Assembly: GCF_009763805.1 (NCBI RefSeq)
Contig: NZ_CP046804.1
Location: 2,976,001 to 3,040,000 of the forward strand
DNA length: 64,000 nucleotides
Direction: 5' to 3'
From: Vibrio cidicii
GTDB lineage: Bacteria; Pseudomonadota; Gammaproteobacteria; Enterobacterales; Vibrionaceae
Shown one piece after another: positions 1 to 9,480 of this stretch. The notes beneath the pieces are model-generated. The model had not been told where the DNA came from and searched no databases. It was given only the letters and a program-made list of their open reading frames with translations. Made by a program: the position numbers and the translations under genes. How positions within the stretch are numbered: the first letter of the stretch is position 1; each line of letters begins with the position of its first letter.

Positions 1-434
1 TGATTGCTGCGGTGGTGGCGCAGCAGGTGCTCACCATTCAACAATATGAATCGCAGGCCAACGCCTATCGCGCGGAGAGTGAGCGTATTTTCCGCCAGGT
101 TTTGCCTGGTAAGAACAAGATCCCGACCGTCAGTTACCTTAAACGGCAGATGGAAGACGAAGAACGTCGTTTGTCTGGGGGCGCGGGTGGTGATTCTATT
201 CTTAATTGGATGGCACTTATTCCCGACACCATTGGGAAAGTGAAGAGCTTTGAGGTGCAGAGCGTTAAATACGATGGCAATCGCGGCGAAGTGCGCATTC
301 AAGCACAGAGCAAAGACTTCCAGATTTTCGAACAAGCCCGAGTCGCTCTGAGCGAACATTTTCAGGTCGAACAAGGGCAGCTTAACCGTACCGGCGATTC
401 GGTAGTGGGCAGCTTTGTGTTGAAGCGTAAGTGA
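1..434 (+). CDS. gspL: Type II secretion protein GspL (EpsL), C-terminal part
   Basis: The 5' end lies outside the window; the frame is open from base 3. About 144 residues remain: the end of a membrane helix (IAAVVA), a coiled segment, and a ferredoxin-like periplasmic domain ending in GSFVLKRK. GspL is an inner-membrane protein that couples the cytoplasmic ATPase GspE to the pseudopilus machinery and pairs with GspM. gspM follows 7 bases after the stop and then gspN, the usual order at the end of a T2SS operon. The identification rests on this order plus the visible domain pattern; the cytoplasmic actin-like domain is not in view. Confidence 0.9.
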   Translation, partial: IAAVVAQQVLTIQQYESQANAYRAESERIFRQVLPGKNKIPTVSYLKRQMEDEERRLSGGAGGDSILNWMALIPDTIGKVKSFEVQSVKYDGNRGEVRIQAQSKDFQIFEQARVALSEHFQVEQGQLNRTGDSVVGSFVLKRK

Positions 435-441
435 GGCCAGA

Positions 442-933
442 ATGACAAATTTACGAACCATGCTGCAAACTTGGTGGAGTGGCATTAGCCCTCGCGAACA
501 GCGCCTAGTGATGGTGTGCAGTATTTTTGCCTTGTTGGGGGCAATTTATTGGGGCATTTTGCAGCCAATCGAAATGCGAGCTGAGCAGGCGCAGATGCGT
601 ATTCAGAGCGAAAAGCAACTGCTTAGCTGGGTGAAAGAGAAAGCGGACGACATCAGCCAAAAACGGGCGAGTGCAGGGGTACAGTTTTCCAATCAGCCAC
701 TCAACCAAGTGATCTCATCGTCCACTCGCCAATTCAACATTGAGCTGCAACGGGTGCAACCGCGCAATGAGATGTTGCAAGTGTGGGTGGCGCCGATGCC
801 GTTCAACCGTTTTATCGATTGGTTGACCTATTTAAAAGAGAAACAAGGCATCGAAGTGGAATTTATGGATATTGACCGCGGAAAAGAAGCGGGCGTGGTG
901 GAAATTAACCGATTGCAGTTTAAGCGAGGTTAA
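442..933 (+). CDS. gspM: Type II secretion protein GspM (EpsM)
   Basis: This 163-residue protein has a short cytoplasmic N-terminus with the SPREQR motif (about residues 16-21), one membrane helix (about 22-40), then a periplasmic coiled and ferredoxin-like domain. The motif and the length are typical of GspM, which binds GspL and helps assemble the inner-membrane platform of the secretion system. Translation probably begins at the ATG at 442, just after gspL. The stop codon lies one base before the GTG start of gspN, so the three genes are likely translationally coupled. No defects were seen. Confidence 0.93.
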   Translation: MTNLRTMLQTWWSGISPREQRLVMVCSIFALLGAIYWGILQPIEMRAEQAQMRIQSEKQLLSWVKEKADDISQKRASAGVQFSNQPLNQVISSSTRQFNIELQRVQPRNEMLQVWVAPMPFNRFIDWLTYLKEKQGIEVEFMDIDRGKEAGVVEINRLQFKRG

Positions 934-934
934 T

Positions 935-1696
935 GTGAAACGCGGTATAGTTTATAGCCTGATTTTTATTGTTTTTTTCAGCATCAGCCTGATTTCGAGT
1001 ATTCCGGCCAGTTTTGTGCTCGGCTATCTTCCGCCCGTACGTGGGCTTGCGATTGAAGGCCCATCGGGAACCATCTGGCAAGGCAGTGCGCACAAAATTT
1101 CTTGGCAAGGACAAGATCTCGGCGAAGTGAACTGGGATGTGCAGTGGATGCCGCTGCTCACGGGCAATGCGGAAGTGATGCTGCGTTTTGGTCGCGGCAG
1201 CGAGATGAATTTACGTGGTAAAGGGCGTGTTGGTTATAGCCTAAGCCGAGGCGCTTACGTAGAAAATTTGGTGGCATCGCTCCCAGCGAAATACATCGCC
1301 AGCAAAATTCCGATGCCGTTACCGATTGATGTCGAAGGGCAAGTGGAGCTGAATGTCGCCCAAGCGGTGTATCAAGCGCCTTGGTGCGCCACGGGCGCTG
1401 GCACCTTAGTGTGGAGCTCGGCCAAAGTGGGCACTCCGATTGGTGGGCTCGACTTGGGCCCAGTGATCACCGACATTCAGTGTGAAAATAGCCTACTTTT
1501 GGCCAAAGGATCGCAGCAGAGCGAGCAGGTCAGCGCCGCCTTTAGCGCGGAAGTGAGCCCTAACCGTCAGTATGTTACCTCGGCGTGGTTTAAACCGGGC
1601 GCCGCGTTTCCCGCTTCGATGAAGTCACAACTCAGCTGGTTGGGCAATCCTAATGCTCAGGGGCAGTATCAGTTTGACTACAAAGGGCGCTTCTAG
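935..1696 (+). CDS. gspN: Type II secretion protein GspN (EpsN)
   Basis: This 253-residue protein has an N-terminal membrane anchor or signal (hydrophobic residues about 5-30) and a periplasmic region with the family pattern GPSGTIWQGSA near residue 50. GspN is an accessory component found in some T2SS clusters, including those of Vibrio. The longer open frame from 872 would overlap gspM by 62 bases. I chose the GTG at 935 because a GAGG ribosome site sits just upstream and the protein then begins VKRGIVYSL. It is the last gene of the operon and is followed by a strong terminator at 1721-1751. Confidence 0.9.
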   Translation: MKRGIVYSLIFIVFFSISLISSIPASFVLGYLPPVRGLAIEGPSGTIWQGSAHKISWQGQDLGEVNWDVQWMPLLTGNAEVMLRFGRGSEMNLRGKGRVGYSLSRGAYVENLVASLPAKYIASKIPMPLPIDVEGQVELNVAQAVYQAPWCATGAGTLVWSSAKVGTPIGGLDLGPVITDIQCENSLLLAKGSQQSEQVSAAFSAEVSPNRQYVTSAWFKPGAAFPASMKSQLSWLGNPNAQGQYQFDYKGRF

Positions 1697-1720
1697 CTGC
1701 TCCAGTTGCAATACACAATG

Positions 1721-1751
1721 AAAAAGCGAGTGGACTTCCACTCGCTTTTTT
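1721..1751. terminator. Bidirectional terminator between gspN and cysQ
   Basis: The arms AAAAGCGAGTGGA and TCCACTCGCTTTT form a nearly perfect hairpin with a tiny loop, flanked by A and T runs, so it can end transcription from both directions. gspN and cysQ converge on it. Confidence 0.9.
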
Positions 1752-1774
1752 GTCTTTGTCTGATTGCTCTTGCC

Positions 1775-2603
1775 TTAGTCTTTGCCCTGCAAAATCTCAT
1801 GCCACGGCAAATCCGCATCGCCCAACACAATGAAATTTGGGTTCTCTAACGTGTCGCGTTTCGTTGTACGACAAAGGCTCAAGTTGAGTGCTGAGAATAC
1901 GCCCCCCTGCCTCTTCGACAATGCATTGCGTCGCGGCGGTGTCCCACTCTCCGGTTGGGCCTAAACGGAGGTAGCAATCGACCGCGCCTTCGGCCACCAA
2001 ACAGGCCTTAAGGGCTGCCGAACCGAGTGGCACCAGATCGTAGTTCCAAGCACTGCTCATGCGGTTGGTGATGCGATTGATGTCCTGACGACGGCTGATG
2101 GCAATCGCAATATTTTGTCCGGGCAGCTCATGTTTGTGGGTCTGAATTCTCAGGCTTTGATCCATCTGTGGGATTTTCCATGCGCCTTTGCCATGGTAAG
2201 CGTAGTAAGTTACGCCAGAGACCGGGCCATAGACGACACCCATTACGGGCCGATTGTTCTCCACTAATGCAATGATGGTGGCGAAATCGCCGCTGCGCGC
2301 GATAAATTCTTGTGTGCCATCCAGCGGGTCGACCAACCAGTAGCGATTCCACTGCGCGCGCTTTTCTAAACTGATGTCGGCAGCCTCCTCAGACAGGACG
2401 GGAATATCCGGGGTTAACTCACTGAGTTGCTTGGTGATCAGTTTGTGCGCGGCGAGATCGGCACTGGTGACCGGCGTCGCATCGTCTTTGGTGAAGGCTT
2501 CGTACTGCTTGGTTTGATAGATATCGAGGATCAGTTGTCCGGCAGAGCGGGCGATATCGATGACCTGAGGTAATAGTTGAGATAAATCTTTTGTTGTCTG
2601 CAT
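1775..2603 (-). CDS. cysQ: 3'(2'),5'-bisphosphate nucleotidase CysQ (frameshifted)
   Basis: CysQ hydrolyses PAP, the by-product of sulfate assimilation, to AMP and phosphate. It belongs to the lithium-sensitive inositol-monophosphatase fold. The metal-binding motifs are visible: SEE at 71-73, DPLDGT at 92-97, and a later WDTAA segment. The uninterrupted frame stops at 1797 with an atypical C-terminus. Removing one T from the run at 1859-1861 restores a typical tail (NERDTLENPNFIVLGDADL and on) to a stop at 1775, giving 275 residues. The likely error is GAAC read as GAAAC. nudE lies 14 bases upstream on the same strand, the usual nudE-cysQ pair. Confidence 0.9.
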
Positions 2604-2617
2604 GGGGCTTGTCCTTA

Positions 2618-3172
2618 CTACCCGGCTTGATTGAGCGCTTTGATGGCCAGTAACAATGCAGTGATGCTGCGTGATTCACAAAAATCGAGGTGATTGAGCA
2701 GCTCTTCTGCTTGTTGCAAAGGCCAACGCACCACTTCCAGAGGTTCAGGCTCATCGCCTTGCAGCGTTTCTGGATACAGATCTTGCGCAATGAACAGCGT
2801 CATTTTGCTCGAAAAATAGGACGGAGCGAGCACAACCTGTTTAAGGGGCGTTAGTTTTTTTGCGCCAAAGCCGATTTCTTCTTTTAGTTCTCTGTCCGCT
2901 GCCTGCTCTGGGCTCTCACCACTGTCTATCAGCCCTTTAGGAAAACCGAGTTCATAACGTTCTGTGCCTGCAGCGTACTCCCTTACTAATAGTAGGTCAC
3001 CCTGCTCCGTGATGGGAACCATCATGACGGCATTTCTGCCGCTTGGCTTCATGCGTTCATAAATGCGTTCTTCGCCATTGGAAAAACGCAATTGCAGAGC
3101 TTCGATGGCAAACAGTCTGGACTTGGCAACAATGTCACTCTTGAGGATTTCAGGTTCTTTCCTTCGGCTCAT
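2618..3172 (-). CDS. nudE: ADP compounds hydrolase NudE (Nudix)
   Basis: NudE is a 184-residue Nudix hydrolase of ADP-ribose, NADH and related ADP-linked compounds. The Nudix box spans about residues 80-102: G-x5-E, then RELKEEIGF, with all catalytic glutamates present. The start MSRRKEPEI matches the family. It is transcribed with cysQ. The opposing 477-base frame starting at 3172 is only a shadow. No defects were seen. Confidence 0.93.
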   Translation of the reverse strand: MSRRKEPEILKSDIVAKSRLFAIEALQLRFSNGEERIYERMKPSGRNAVMMVPITEQGDLLLVREYAAGTERYELGFPKGLIDSGESPEQAADRELKEEIGFGAKKLTPLKQVVLAPSYFSSKMTLFIAQDLYPETLQGDEPEPLEVVRWPLQQAEELLNHLDFCESRSITALLLAIKALNQAG

Positions 3173-3276
3173 TGCGTGTACTCCTTCACCGCGAGATGGT
3201 TAGCTGCGTTAAGTTAATCGGCAATATTAGGGATTTGCTGAGTCAATATAAACGAAAAGGAAAAATAATCGAAAAG

Positions 3277-3305
3277 AAAAGGCTGGCGCAATGTGCCAAC
3301 CTTTT
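3277..3305 (-). terminator. Terminator downstream of nfuA
   Basis: The hairpin arms AAAAGGCTGGC and GCCAACCTTTT differ at one position and have A/T-rich flanks. It lies just past the nfuA stop on the minus strand and could also act in the opposite direction. Confidence 0.7.
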
Positions 3306-3327
3306 TCTTTATCGCCATCTGGCGCGA

Positions 3328-3912
3328 TTAATAGTACGAGTGCTCGCCGCGATCGTGTTCTGTCGCATCGCGTACCGCGGTCAGTTCTCCGGCAAACTGT
3401 TGCAGCAGCTCTTTTTCAATGCCTTCTTTGAGCGTGACGTCCACCATAGAACAACCGTTACAACCACCGCCGAAAGAGACAATCGCCACGCCTTGATCGG
3501 TAATTTCCACCAAGTTGACATGGCCGCCATGCCCCGCCAGCTGCGGGTTCACTTGAGTTTGAATCGCATATTCAACTCGTTCAATCAACGGCGCGTCGTC
3601 AGACACTTTACGCATTTTAGCGTTTGGCGCTTTAAGCGTCAGTTGTGAGCCCATTTTGTCGCTGACGTAGTCGATCTCGGCATCTTCCAAAAAAGGCAGG
3701 CTCAACTCGTCAACGTAAGCGGAAAAACCTTGGTACGGAATTTCGGTATCGGTGCCTTCAACCGCTTCTGGTGGGCAGTATGAAACGCCACATTCCGCAT
3801 TCTGTGTGCCCGGATTGACGACGAAAATACGAATGTTGGTACCGTCAGGCTGCTGGCCTAACAAGTTAGCGAAGTGAGTTTGTGCAGCTTCAGTAATAGT
3901 AATATTTGACAC
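3328..3912 (-). CDS. nfuA: Fe-S biogenesis protein NfuA
   Basis: This 194-residue Fe/S carrier delivers 4Fe-4S clusters to target enzymes, especially under iron or oxidative stress. The N-terminal half is a degenerate A-type carrier domain. The C-terminal half is the NifU-like domain with the cluster-binding CxxC (Cys151 and Cys154 in [11 protein letters not shown]). The length is close to E. coli NfuA. The order nfuA, comF/gntX, bioH is conserved in enterobacteria and vibrios. A terminator follows. Confidence 0.96.
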   Translation of the reverse strand: MSNITITEAAQTHFANLLGQQPDGTNIRIFVVNPGTQNAECGVSYCPPEAVEGTDTEIPYQGFSAYVDELSLPFLEDAEIDYVSDKMGSQLTLKAPNAKMRKVSDDAPLIERVEYAIQTQVNPQLAGHGGHVNLVEITDQGVAIVSFGGGCNGCSMVDVTLKEGIEKELLQQFAGELTAVRDATEHDRGEHSYY

Positions 3913-4046
3913 GACTAAATACCCGAGTGAATTTGTAGGTTATTGATGCCATTCTACTCCTGATAGCGAAAGGATCTAGTCTTTTGCAGCGAAAAAACCA
4001 CCAATTTCAGCGCATGTACCGCTTGAACGATTGGTCGCGGATGGAG

Positions 4047-4745
4047 CTACTTCGGCTCAGGAGTGCGGCAGATGCAATAAATATCAATGCTTTCCACCCC
4101 GACTGCAAGCAGTAATTGGCATAATTGTCGCACTGTGCTGCCGGTCGTGACGACGTCGTCAACAATCGCCACGTGTTTGGCCTCAATTGGCCGATTTAAG
4201 CGAAAAGCGCCCGCGAGATTGCGCTGCCTCTGCTGTTTGTTGAGCCCTTGTTGTGGCGGCGTGTGAGTGGTGCGACGAAAGGCGTCGGGCAGATAGTGCT
4301 GCCCAAGGGCGTGGGCCAACTGTGCGGCGAAAAGGTCGCTCTGGTTAAAGCCACGTCGCCACTGTCGACGCCAGTGCATGGGGACAGAGAGCAGCAGTGG
4401 GGCGGGGTCTTGAATGCGCTCGGCAAGGAGCGCGGCAACGGGTTGGCAGAAACGAAATTGGCGCTGGTGTTTGATCTGATTGACATACCAAGCGGTAGGA
4501 AATTGGTAGTCGCTCAGGCAATACAAGCGTCGCCAAACGGGTGGGGTGCGCAGACATTGGCCGCATTCGGCGACGTTACTTAAGGTGGGCAAGCCACAGT
4601 GGCGACAACGAGGCGTAGGCGAAAAATAGCCAAGGCAATGGTCACACCACAGAGAGACACTGGCAGGTGAACAGGGTAAGCCGCACAGGTGACACAGCCT
4701 AGGCAGTGATCGGAGTATTTTTTCACGCAGCCAATGAGTTAACAT
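4047..4745 (-). CDS. ComF/GntX family phosphoribosyltransferase-like protein
   Basis: This 232-residue protein has an N-terminal double zinc-finger-like region (CxxC pairs within residues 18-65) and a C-terminal phosphoribosyltransferase fold with the PRPP loop IVDDVVTTGST. ComF homologues take part in DNA uptake in competent bacteria; the E. coli homologue GntX (YhgH) supports use of DNA as a nutrient. The open frame extends 102 codons upstream, but that part is antisense to bioH. I chose the ATG at 4745 (MLTHWLREK), which sits after an AAGTGA-like site and divergent to bioH. Competence is well known in Vibrio, so a DNA-uptake role is plausible but inferred. Confidence 0.9.
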   Translation of the reverse strand: MLTHWLREKILRSLPRLCHLCGLPCSPASVSLWCDHCLGYFSPTPRCRHCGLPTLSNVAECGQCLRTPPVWRRLYCLSDYQFPTAWYVNQIKHQRQFRFCQPVAALLAERIQDPAPLLLSVPMHWRRQWRRGFNQSDLFAAQLAHALGQHYLPDAFRRTTHTPPQQGLNKQQRQRNLAGAFRLNRPIEAKHVAIVDDVVTTGSTVRQLCQLLLAVGVESIDIYCICRTPEPK

Positions 4746-4834
4746 AATCACTTCGAAATATAAGCAGACCGAGCACTCAATGTAGCCAACAGGCGAGACT
4801 GAGCGGAGTGGAAAAAGTGGGAGAGTGTTTGAGC

Positions 4835-5603
4835 ATGGACACACAATTGCATTGGCAAGTGAGTGGGGAAGGGCAAGATTTGGTGTTGCTGCACGGCTGG
4901 GGAATGAACGGGGCGGTGTGGCAGCAGAGTGTGGAGCGCTTGCAAACGCATTTTCGGGTGCATGTGGTGGACTTGCCCGGTTATGGTCACAGCGCGCATC
5001 TGCCTGCCAGCAGTTTAGAAGCGATCGCCCAGTTATTGTTGCCGCGCGCACCTCGTCAAGCGATTTGGGTCGGCTGGTCGCTCGGTGGACTGGTGGCGAC
5101 GCACATGGCGCTGCATCACGCCGACTATGTTAGCAAACTGGTGACGGTCGCCAGCTCGCCCAAATTTGCCGCGGAATCTAAATGGCGTGGCATTCAGCCC
5201 AGCGTGTTGCACGCGTTTACCGAGCAGCTCAGTGAAGACTTTCACACCACCGTAGAGCGCTTCATGGCACTGCAAGCCATGGGTAGCCCTTCGGCGCGTC
5301 AGGATGTGAAAAACTTAAAGCAGGCGGTGTTGTCGCGTCCGGAGCCGAAACCCGCAAGCTTTGCTGGCTGGGTTGAAAATGTTGGCCGAAGTGGATTTGC
5401 GTGAGCACTTGCCGCATCTCAGTATGCCGATGCTACGTCTGTATGGTCGCTTGGATGGTTTAGTGCCCGTTAAGATTGCCGAGCAACTTACCGCTGCACT
5501 GCCGAGTAGCGAGCAGTTTGTTTTCAGCCAATCATCCCATGCGCCCTTTATCACTGAGCCCGAAAGCTTTTGCCATCAACTCATCAGGTTTGCGGCGAAA
5601 TAA
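4835..5603 (+). CDS. bioH: Pimeloyl-ACP methyl ester carboxylesterase BioH (frameshifted)
   Basis: BioH removes the methyl group from pimeloyl-ACP methyl ester, the step that ends the disguised fatty-acid stage of biotin synthesis. It is an alpha/beta hydrolase: the nucleophile Ser82 lies in GWSLGG, the acid in GRLDGLVPV, and the histidine in SSHAPF. The frame is broken at 5360-5362. Deleting one T restores KPASLLAGLKMLAEVDL and gives 255 residues, close to the 256 of E. coli. The start at 4835 (MDTQLHW) fits the family; an earlier in-frame ATG at 4808 is less likely. Among the 15 frameshifts this one has a CAAG to CAAAG context rather than GAAC. Confidence 0.92.
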
Positions 5604-5743
5604 AAACTAAAATTGTTTAAATATTGGTCGATAACTAAATGACCAAGGTTATTCTCACTGAAGGTTTTCCTCTCGGGAGCATGAATTGGCGCTGTTCGCA
5701 GCAATGCGCACGGCTGAGGGCGATTCTTTGAGGAGGTATCGCG

Positions 5744-6211
5744 ATGATTGTGTCACCGACCACTGTGAGTGTGCCACTGATCGCCCCATCGGTAAATGTG
5801 CAAACAGAGCAGGTTGCGCGTGACAATCGAGTGCGTGAACCCGTCGCGCCACCCGTGGCGCTGGCAAAGTCCAATGCGGAACGTAAAGTCAAAAGTGACG
5901 ATAAACGGCGACGGCAGTCGTCTTGGGATCCGACCGAGCATCCCGGCTACGAGATGGATACTGCGGATGGCATCGCGGTGTATCACGATGAAGCCAAAGA
6001 TGCGATTGATCGGCTCTTTAGTTTGATATCACTGGGCAGTTACGCAGAAGATCAGGGCAAAGGCTATGCGATTCGTTACCGTCTACCTAAGCGCGTTTTG
6101 GATGCGGCGATAAAAGAAGGCGTGATGGAAAAGCGCCGAAAGATCATCAAATACCACTATGGTCATTCGGTCGTGCCCCACACTCCTTCGGAAGTGATTG
6201 CGGTATTGTAA
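5744..6211 (+). CDS. Conserved hypothetical protein, 155 aa
   Basis: I do not recognise a characterised family. The N-terminal 70 residues are low in structure signal: Val/Pro-rich, then strongly basic (KSDDKRRRQSS). The C-terminal half looks folded, with AKDAIDRLFSLISLG followed by a basic segment. There is no signal peptide or membrane helix. A very strong ribosome site (GAGGAGG) precedes the ATG at 5744, which supports real translation. It lies alone between bioH and tex and ends in a bidirectional terminator. The 140 bases between bioH and this gene hold only its leader. Confidence 0.75.
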   Translation: MIVSPTTVSVPLIAPSVNVQTEQVARDNRVREPVAPPVALAKSNAERKVKSDDKRRRQSSWDPTEHPGYEMDTADGIAVYHDEAKDAIDRLFSLISLGSYAEDQGKGYAIRYRLPKRVLDAAIKEGVMEKRRKIIKYHYGHSVVPHTPSEVIAVL

Positions 6212-6225
6212 GCGCAATTCAATAA

Positions 6226-6256
6226 AAAACCCACAATGGGCAGCCGTTGTGGGTTT
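6226..6256. terminator. Bidirectional terminator between the 155-aa gene and tex
   Basis: The perfect arms AAAACCCACAA and TTGTGGGTTTT are separated by nine bases, with A-rich and T-rich flanks. It sits between two converging genes. Confidence 0.88.
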
Positions 6257-6289
6257 TGTTTTGCTCAAATAACTCTGTTGATTGCCGCG

Positions 6290-8611
6290 CTATTTTTTCG
6301 CTTTGGCAAAAGCAGCCGCAAATGCGCCGCCCATCGCACCACCGAGTGCATTGCTTTGTGGCTCATCACGACGTGGCGAGCGGCGCTCTTGAGCGGAGCG
6401 AGGCGCCGCGCCGCGTTGGCTGCGGTTATCTTGCCCCGGTTCATCGTTTAAGCGCATTGAAAGGGCGATGCGTTTACGTTGCACGTCCACTTCCATCACC
6501 TTGACCTTGACGATGTCGCCTGCTTTGACGACTTCACGAGGATCGGCAACAAAGCGATCAGTCAGAGCGGAAATGTGCACTAAGCCATCTTGATGCACGC
6601 CGATATCGACAAACGCGCCGAAGTTGGCCACGTTTGATACCACGCCTTCCAAAATCATCCCAACTTCCAGATCGCGCACTTCATGGATGCCTTCAGCAAA
6701 CGTGGCGGTCTTAAACTCCGGACGTGGATCGCGGCCCGGCTTATCCAGCTCTTTGATGATGTCGGTGACCGTTGGCAGACCAAAATGTTCATCAATGTAG
6801 TCGAGTGCACGCAGCCCTTTGAGGAAGGTGGAATCGCCGATCAGCGCTTTGACTTCTTTGTGATTTTTCTCGGCAATCGCTTTCACTACCGGGTAGGCTT
6901 CCGGGTGCACCGCCGAGGCATCCAGCGGGTTTTTGCCATCCATAATGCGCAAAAAGCCCGCACACTGTTCAAACGCCTTTGGCCCCAAACGAGGCACTTT
7001 CTTCAAGGTTGCACGGCTAGCAAAGCGGCCGTTTTCGTCACGAAAATCGACGATGTTCTGCGCCAATGTGGTGGAAAGCCCCGCAACGCGAGTCAGCAGG
7101 GCGGCCGAGGCGGTATTCACATCCACGCCGACCGCGTTTACGCAATCTTCCACCACCGCGTCCAGACGTTTCGCCAACATGGCTTGACTGACATCGTGCT
7201 GATATTGGCCCACGCCGATCGATTTCGGATCGATTTTCACCAGCTCCGCCAGTGGGTCTTGCAGACGACGAGCAATAGACACCGCACCGCGCAGCGAAAC
7301 GTCCATATTCGGGAACTCTTTCGCCGCCAGTTCGGATGCCGAATAAACCGACGCTCCCGCTTCGCTGACCATGATTTTCTGTACTTTGAGGTTGCCGCGT
7401 TTGATCAAATCGGCTGCGAACGCGTCGGTTTCACGTGAAGCGGTGCCGTTGCCAATCGCAATCAAATCGACATTGTGTTGCTTGATCAAGGCCGTCACGG
7501 TTTGCATTGCGCGATCGTACTGGTTTTGTGGTACGTGCGGATAGATGGTGTCGGTGGCCAGCACTTTGCCTGTAGCATCGACTACCGCTACTTTACAACC
7601 GGTGCGCAGGCCCGGGTCGAGTCCCAAGGTGGCACGTGGGCCAGCCGGAGCGGCCATCAACAGATCTTTGAGGTTGGTGGCAAATACTTCAATCGCCTCG
7701 ATTTCGGCACGCTCTTTCATCGCGCCCATCAACTCGGTTTCCATGTGCATCGAAACCTTGATGCGCCATGCCCAGCTAATGACCTGTTTACGCCAAGGGT
7801 CGGCTGGTGCACTGCTGAGTGTCACGCCGTAGTGATCGGCAATCAGCGTCTCACAGTAAGATTGACGTGCGTTCTCTTCTTGTCCCGGATCGGCGTTGAG
7901 CGTCAAGCTCAAAAAACCTTCATTGCGGCCACGCAGCATTGCCAGCGCGCGGTGTGATGGCACCTTGCTGATCAGCTCGTTGTGCTCAAAGTAGTCTTTG
8001 AACTTCTCGCCTTCTTGCTCTTTGCCCGCCACGACGCGCGAAACAATTTCCGCATTACGCGTGAGGTGCGTACGGATTTTTTCCAGCAAGTTGGCGTCTT
8101 CGGCGATGCGCTCCATGATGATCGCGCGTGCGCCATCCAGCGCGGCCTTGCTGTCTTCGACTCCTTTCTCAGCGTTAATGTAGCGCGCGGCTTCGCTTTC
8201 AGGTTCGGTCTGTGGTTGGTTCCACAGCGTATCGGCCAGCGGTTCGAGGCCCGCTTCAATCGCGATTTGCCCTTTAGTGCGGCGTTTGGGTTTGTATGGC
8301 AGGTAGAGATCTTCTAAGCGCGTTTTGCTGTCGGCGCTGAGGATCTCTTTTTCCAGTTCGGCGCTCAGTTTACCTTGCTCGGCGATTGACTTAAGAATGG
8401 TTTGGCGACGGTCGTCCAGCTCGCGTAGATAAGACAAACGGCTATCGAGGTTACGCAGCTGCGTGTCGTCCAACCCACCCGTCACCTCTTTGCGGTAGCG
8501 GGCAATAAAGGGCACTGTGTTTCCGTCATCAATTAGGGTGACGGCGGCGATGACCTGCTCCGGGCGTACATTCAGCTCCTGAGCAATCAGATTACAGATA
8601 GCTTGGCTCAT
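6290..8611 (-). CDS. tex: Tex family RNA-binding transcription accessory protein
   Basis: This 773-residue protein has the full Tex architecture: an N-terminal helical region, a YqgF-like RNase-H fold ([16 protein letters not shown]), two helix-hairpin-helix segments, and an S1 RNA-binding domain ([20 protein letters not shown]). The tail is Arg/Ser-rich and ends AFAKAKK. Tex proteins bind nucleic acid and affect transcription and virulence genes in several bacteria, but the exact role is not settled. The open frame extends upstream to 8701. I chose the ATG at 8611 ([10 protein letters not shown]), which has an AAGAGA site before it and matches the family start. It diverges from greB across 233 bases. 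Confidence 0.93.
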   Translation of the reverse strand: MSQAICNLIAQELNVRPEQVIAAVTLIDDGNTVPFIARYRKEVTGGLDDTQLRNLDSRLSYLRELDDRRQTILKSIAEQGKLSAELEKEILSADSKTRLEDLYLPYKPKRRTKGQIAIEAGLEPLADTLWNQPQTEPESEAARYINAEKGVEDSKAALDGARAIIMERIAEDANLLEKIRTHLTRNAEIVSRVVAGKEQEGEKFKDYFEHNELISKVPSHRALAMLRGRNEGFLSLTLNADPGQEENARQSYCETLIADHYGVTLSSAPADPWRKQVISWAWRIKVSMHMETELMGAMKERAEIEAIEVFATNLKDLLMAAPAGPRATLGLDPGLRTGCKVAVVDATGKVLATDTIYPHVPQNQYDRAMQTVTALIKQHNVDLIAIGNGTASRETDAFAADLIKRGNLKVQKIMVSEAGASVYSASELAAKEFPNMDVSLRGAVSIARRLQDPLAELVKIDPKSIGVGQYQHDVSQAMLAKRLDAVVEDCVNAVGVDVNTASAALLTRVAGLSTTLAQNIVDFRDENGRFASRATLKKVPRLGPKAFEQCAGFLRIMDGKNPLDASAVHPEAYPVVKAIAEKNHKEVKALIGDSTFLKGLRALDYIDEHFGLPTVTDIIKELDKPGRDPRPEFKTATFAEGIHEVRDLEVGMILEGVVSNVANFGAFVDIGVHQDGLVHISALTDRFVADPREVVKAGDIVKVKVMEVDVQRKRIALSMRLNDEPGQDNRSQRGAAPRSAQERRSPRRDEPQSNALGGAMGGAFAAAFAKAKK

Positions 8612-8844
8612 CCGTGGGATCTCTTTGTTCTTCGTTAATGTGGCTAATATGGGGATGGTAATGCGTCGATTCCACCCCGCAATGTATGAATCGGCCAGCA
8701 AGGGCGCAGTGGGGGATTAATAGCACGTTTCGCCGTGGCTTTTGAGAGCATACAGTCAATTCTTTGGCCTGCACTGGTAAAAGCGGGCAAAAGTCGTTAC
8801 TTTTCGCTCCATCTGATTCCGTTCGAACCGATAAAGGAAAGTGC

Positions 8845-9327
8845 GTGAAAACCAAAATGATTACCCGTGAGGGGTACAACAAGCTCAAAAAAGAGCTCGA
8901 TTACCTGTGGAAAGAGCAGCGCCCTGAGATCACACAGAAAGTGGCGTGGGCCGCGAGCCTTGGCGATCGCTCTGAAAACGCAGATTACACCTACAACAAA
9001 CGCTTGCTGCGCCAAATTGATCGCCGCGTGCGCTTTTTGAGCAAATTGCTACCGGAAGTGAAGATCGTCGATTACGCACCGCAACAAGAGGGCAAAGTCT
9101 TCTTCGGCGCGTGGGTGGAAATTGAAAACGAAGCGGGCGAAGTGATGAAGTTTCGCATCGTCGGCCCCGAAGAGATCTACGGCGACGCCAAAGGCTACAT
9201 TTCGATTGATTCTCCAATGGCGCGCGCGCTGCTGAAAAAACAGGTGGACGACGAAGTGCAAGTGCCGACGCCAAGCGGTATCAAAGAGTGGTTCATTAAC
9301 GCGATTGAGTACGATAAGGGAGAGTGA
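8845..9327 (+). CDS. greB: Transcription elongation factor GreB
   Basis: GreB inserts its coiled coil into the RNA polymerase secondary channel and stimulates cleavage of backtracked RNA. The 160-residue protein shows the acidic tip DRSENADY and the C-terminal GKVFFGAWVEIENE domain. The longest frame starts at 8764. I chose the GTG at 8845 because AAGGAAA lies just upstream and the product (MKTKMITREGYNKLK) aligns with E. coli GreB. In many gammaproteobacteria greB lies beside ompR; here an accessory island separates them. Confidence 0.95.
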   Translation: MKTKMITREGYNKLKKELDYLWKEQRPEITQKVAWAASLGDRSENADYTYNKRLLRQIDRRVRFLSKLLPEVKIVDYAPQQEGKVFFGAWVEIENEAGEVMKFRIVGPEEIYGDAKGYISIDSPMARALLKKQVDDEVQVPTPSGIKEWFINAIEYDKGE

Positions 9328-9372
9328 GGAAACTCTCCGTTGGTCTTTCTTTATCTTAACAAGGGGTGCGCA

Positions 9373-9480
9373 ATGGTTGAGTCGACGCTAGAGGAACTTA
9401 TTTATTCTGCGGTCGCTTTTATCGTCAATCATGAAGCCCCTAAATATTCTTCTCAATTAAGAATTTACTCAGCGATATAA
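9373..9480 (+). CDS. Short ORF (35 aa) at the island edge, possibly a truncated gene
   Basis: An ATG at 9373 preceded by AAGGGG opens a 35-codon frame (MVESTLEELIYSAVAF and on) that stops at 9480, overlapping the 3' end of the araC-like gene. The peptide looks like an amphipathic protein N-terminus. With a good ribosome site but an abrupt end, it may be the 5' remnant of a gene cut when the adjacent island arrived. No function can be given. Confidence 0.35.
   Translation: MVESTLEELIYSAVAFIVNHEAPKYSSQLRIYSAI

Noticed and set aside
3172..3648. A 158-codon plus-strand frame starting at the nudE start
   Set aside because: It runs antisense to nfuA through that gene's terminator. The first part is a basic, low-complexity translation of noncoding DNA.
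4746..5051. The upstream extension of the comF frame
   Set aside because: These 102 codons are antisense to bioH and carry no similarity to ComF. The protein starts naturally at 4745.
6683..7438. A 251-codon plus-strand frame inside tex
   Set aside because: It is antisense to a highly conserved protein, has no ribosome site, and its composition mirrors the GC codon pattern of tex.
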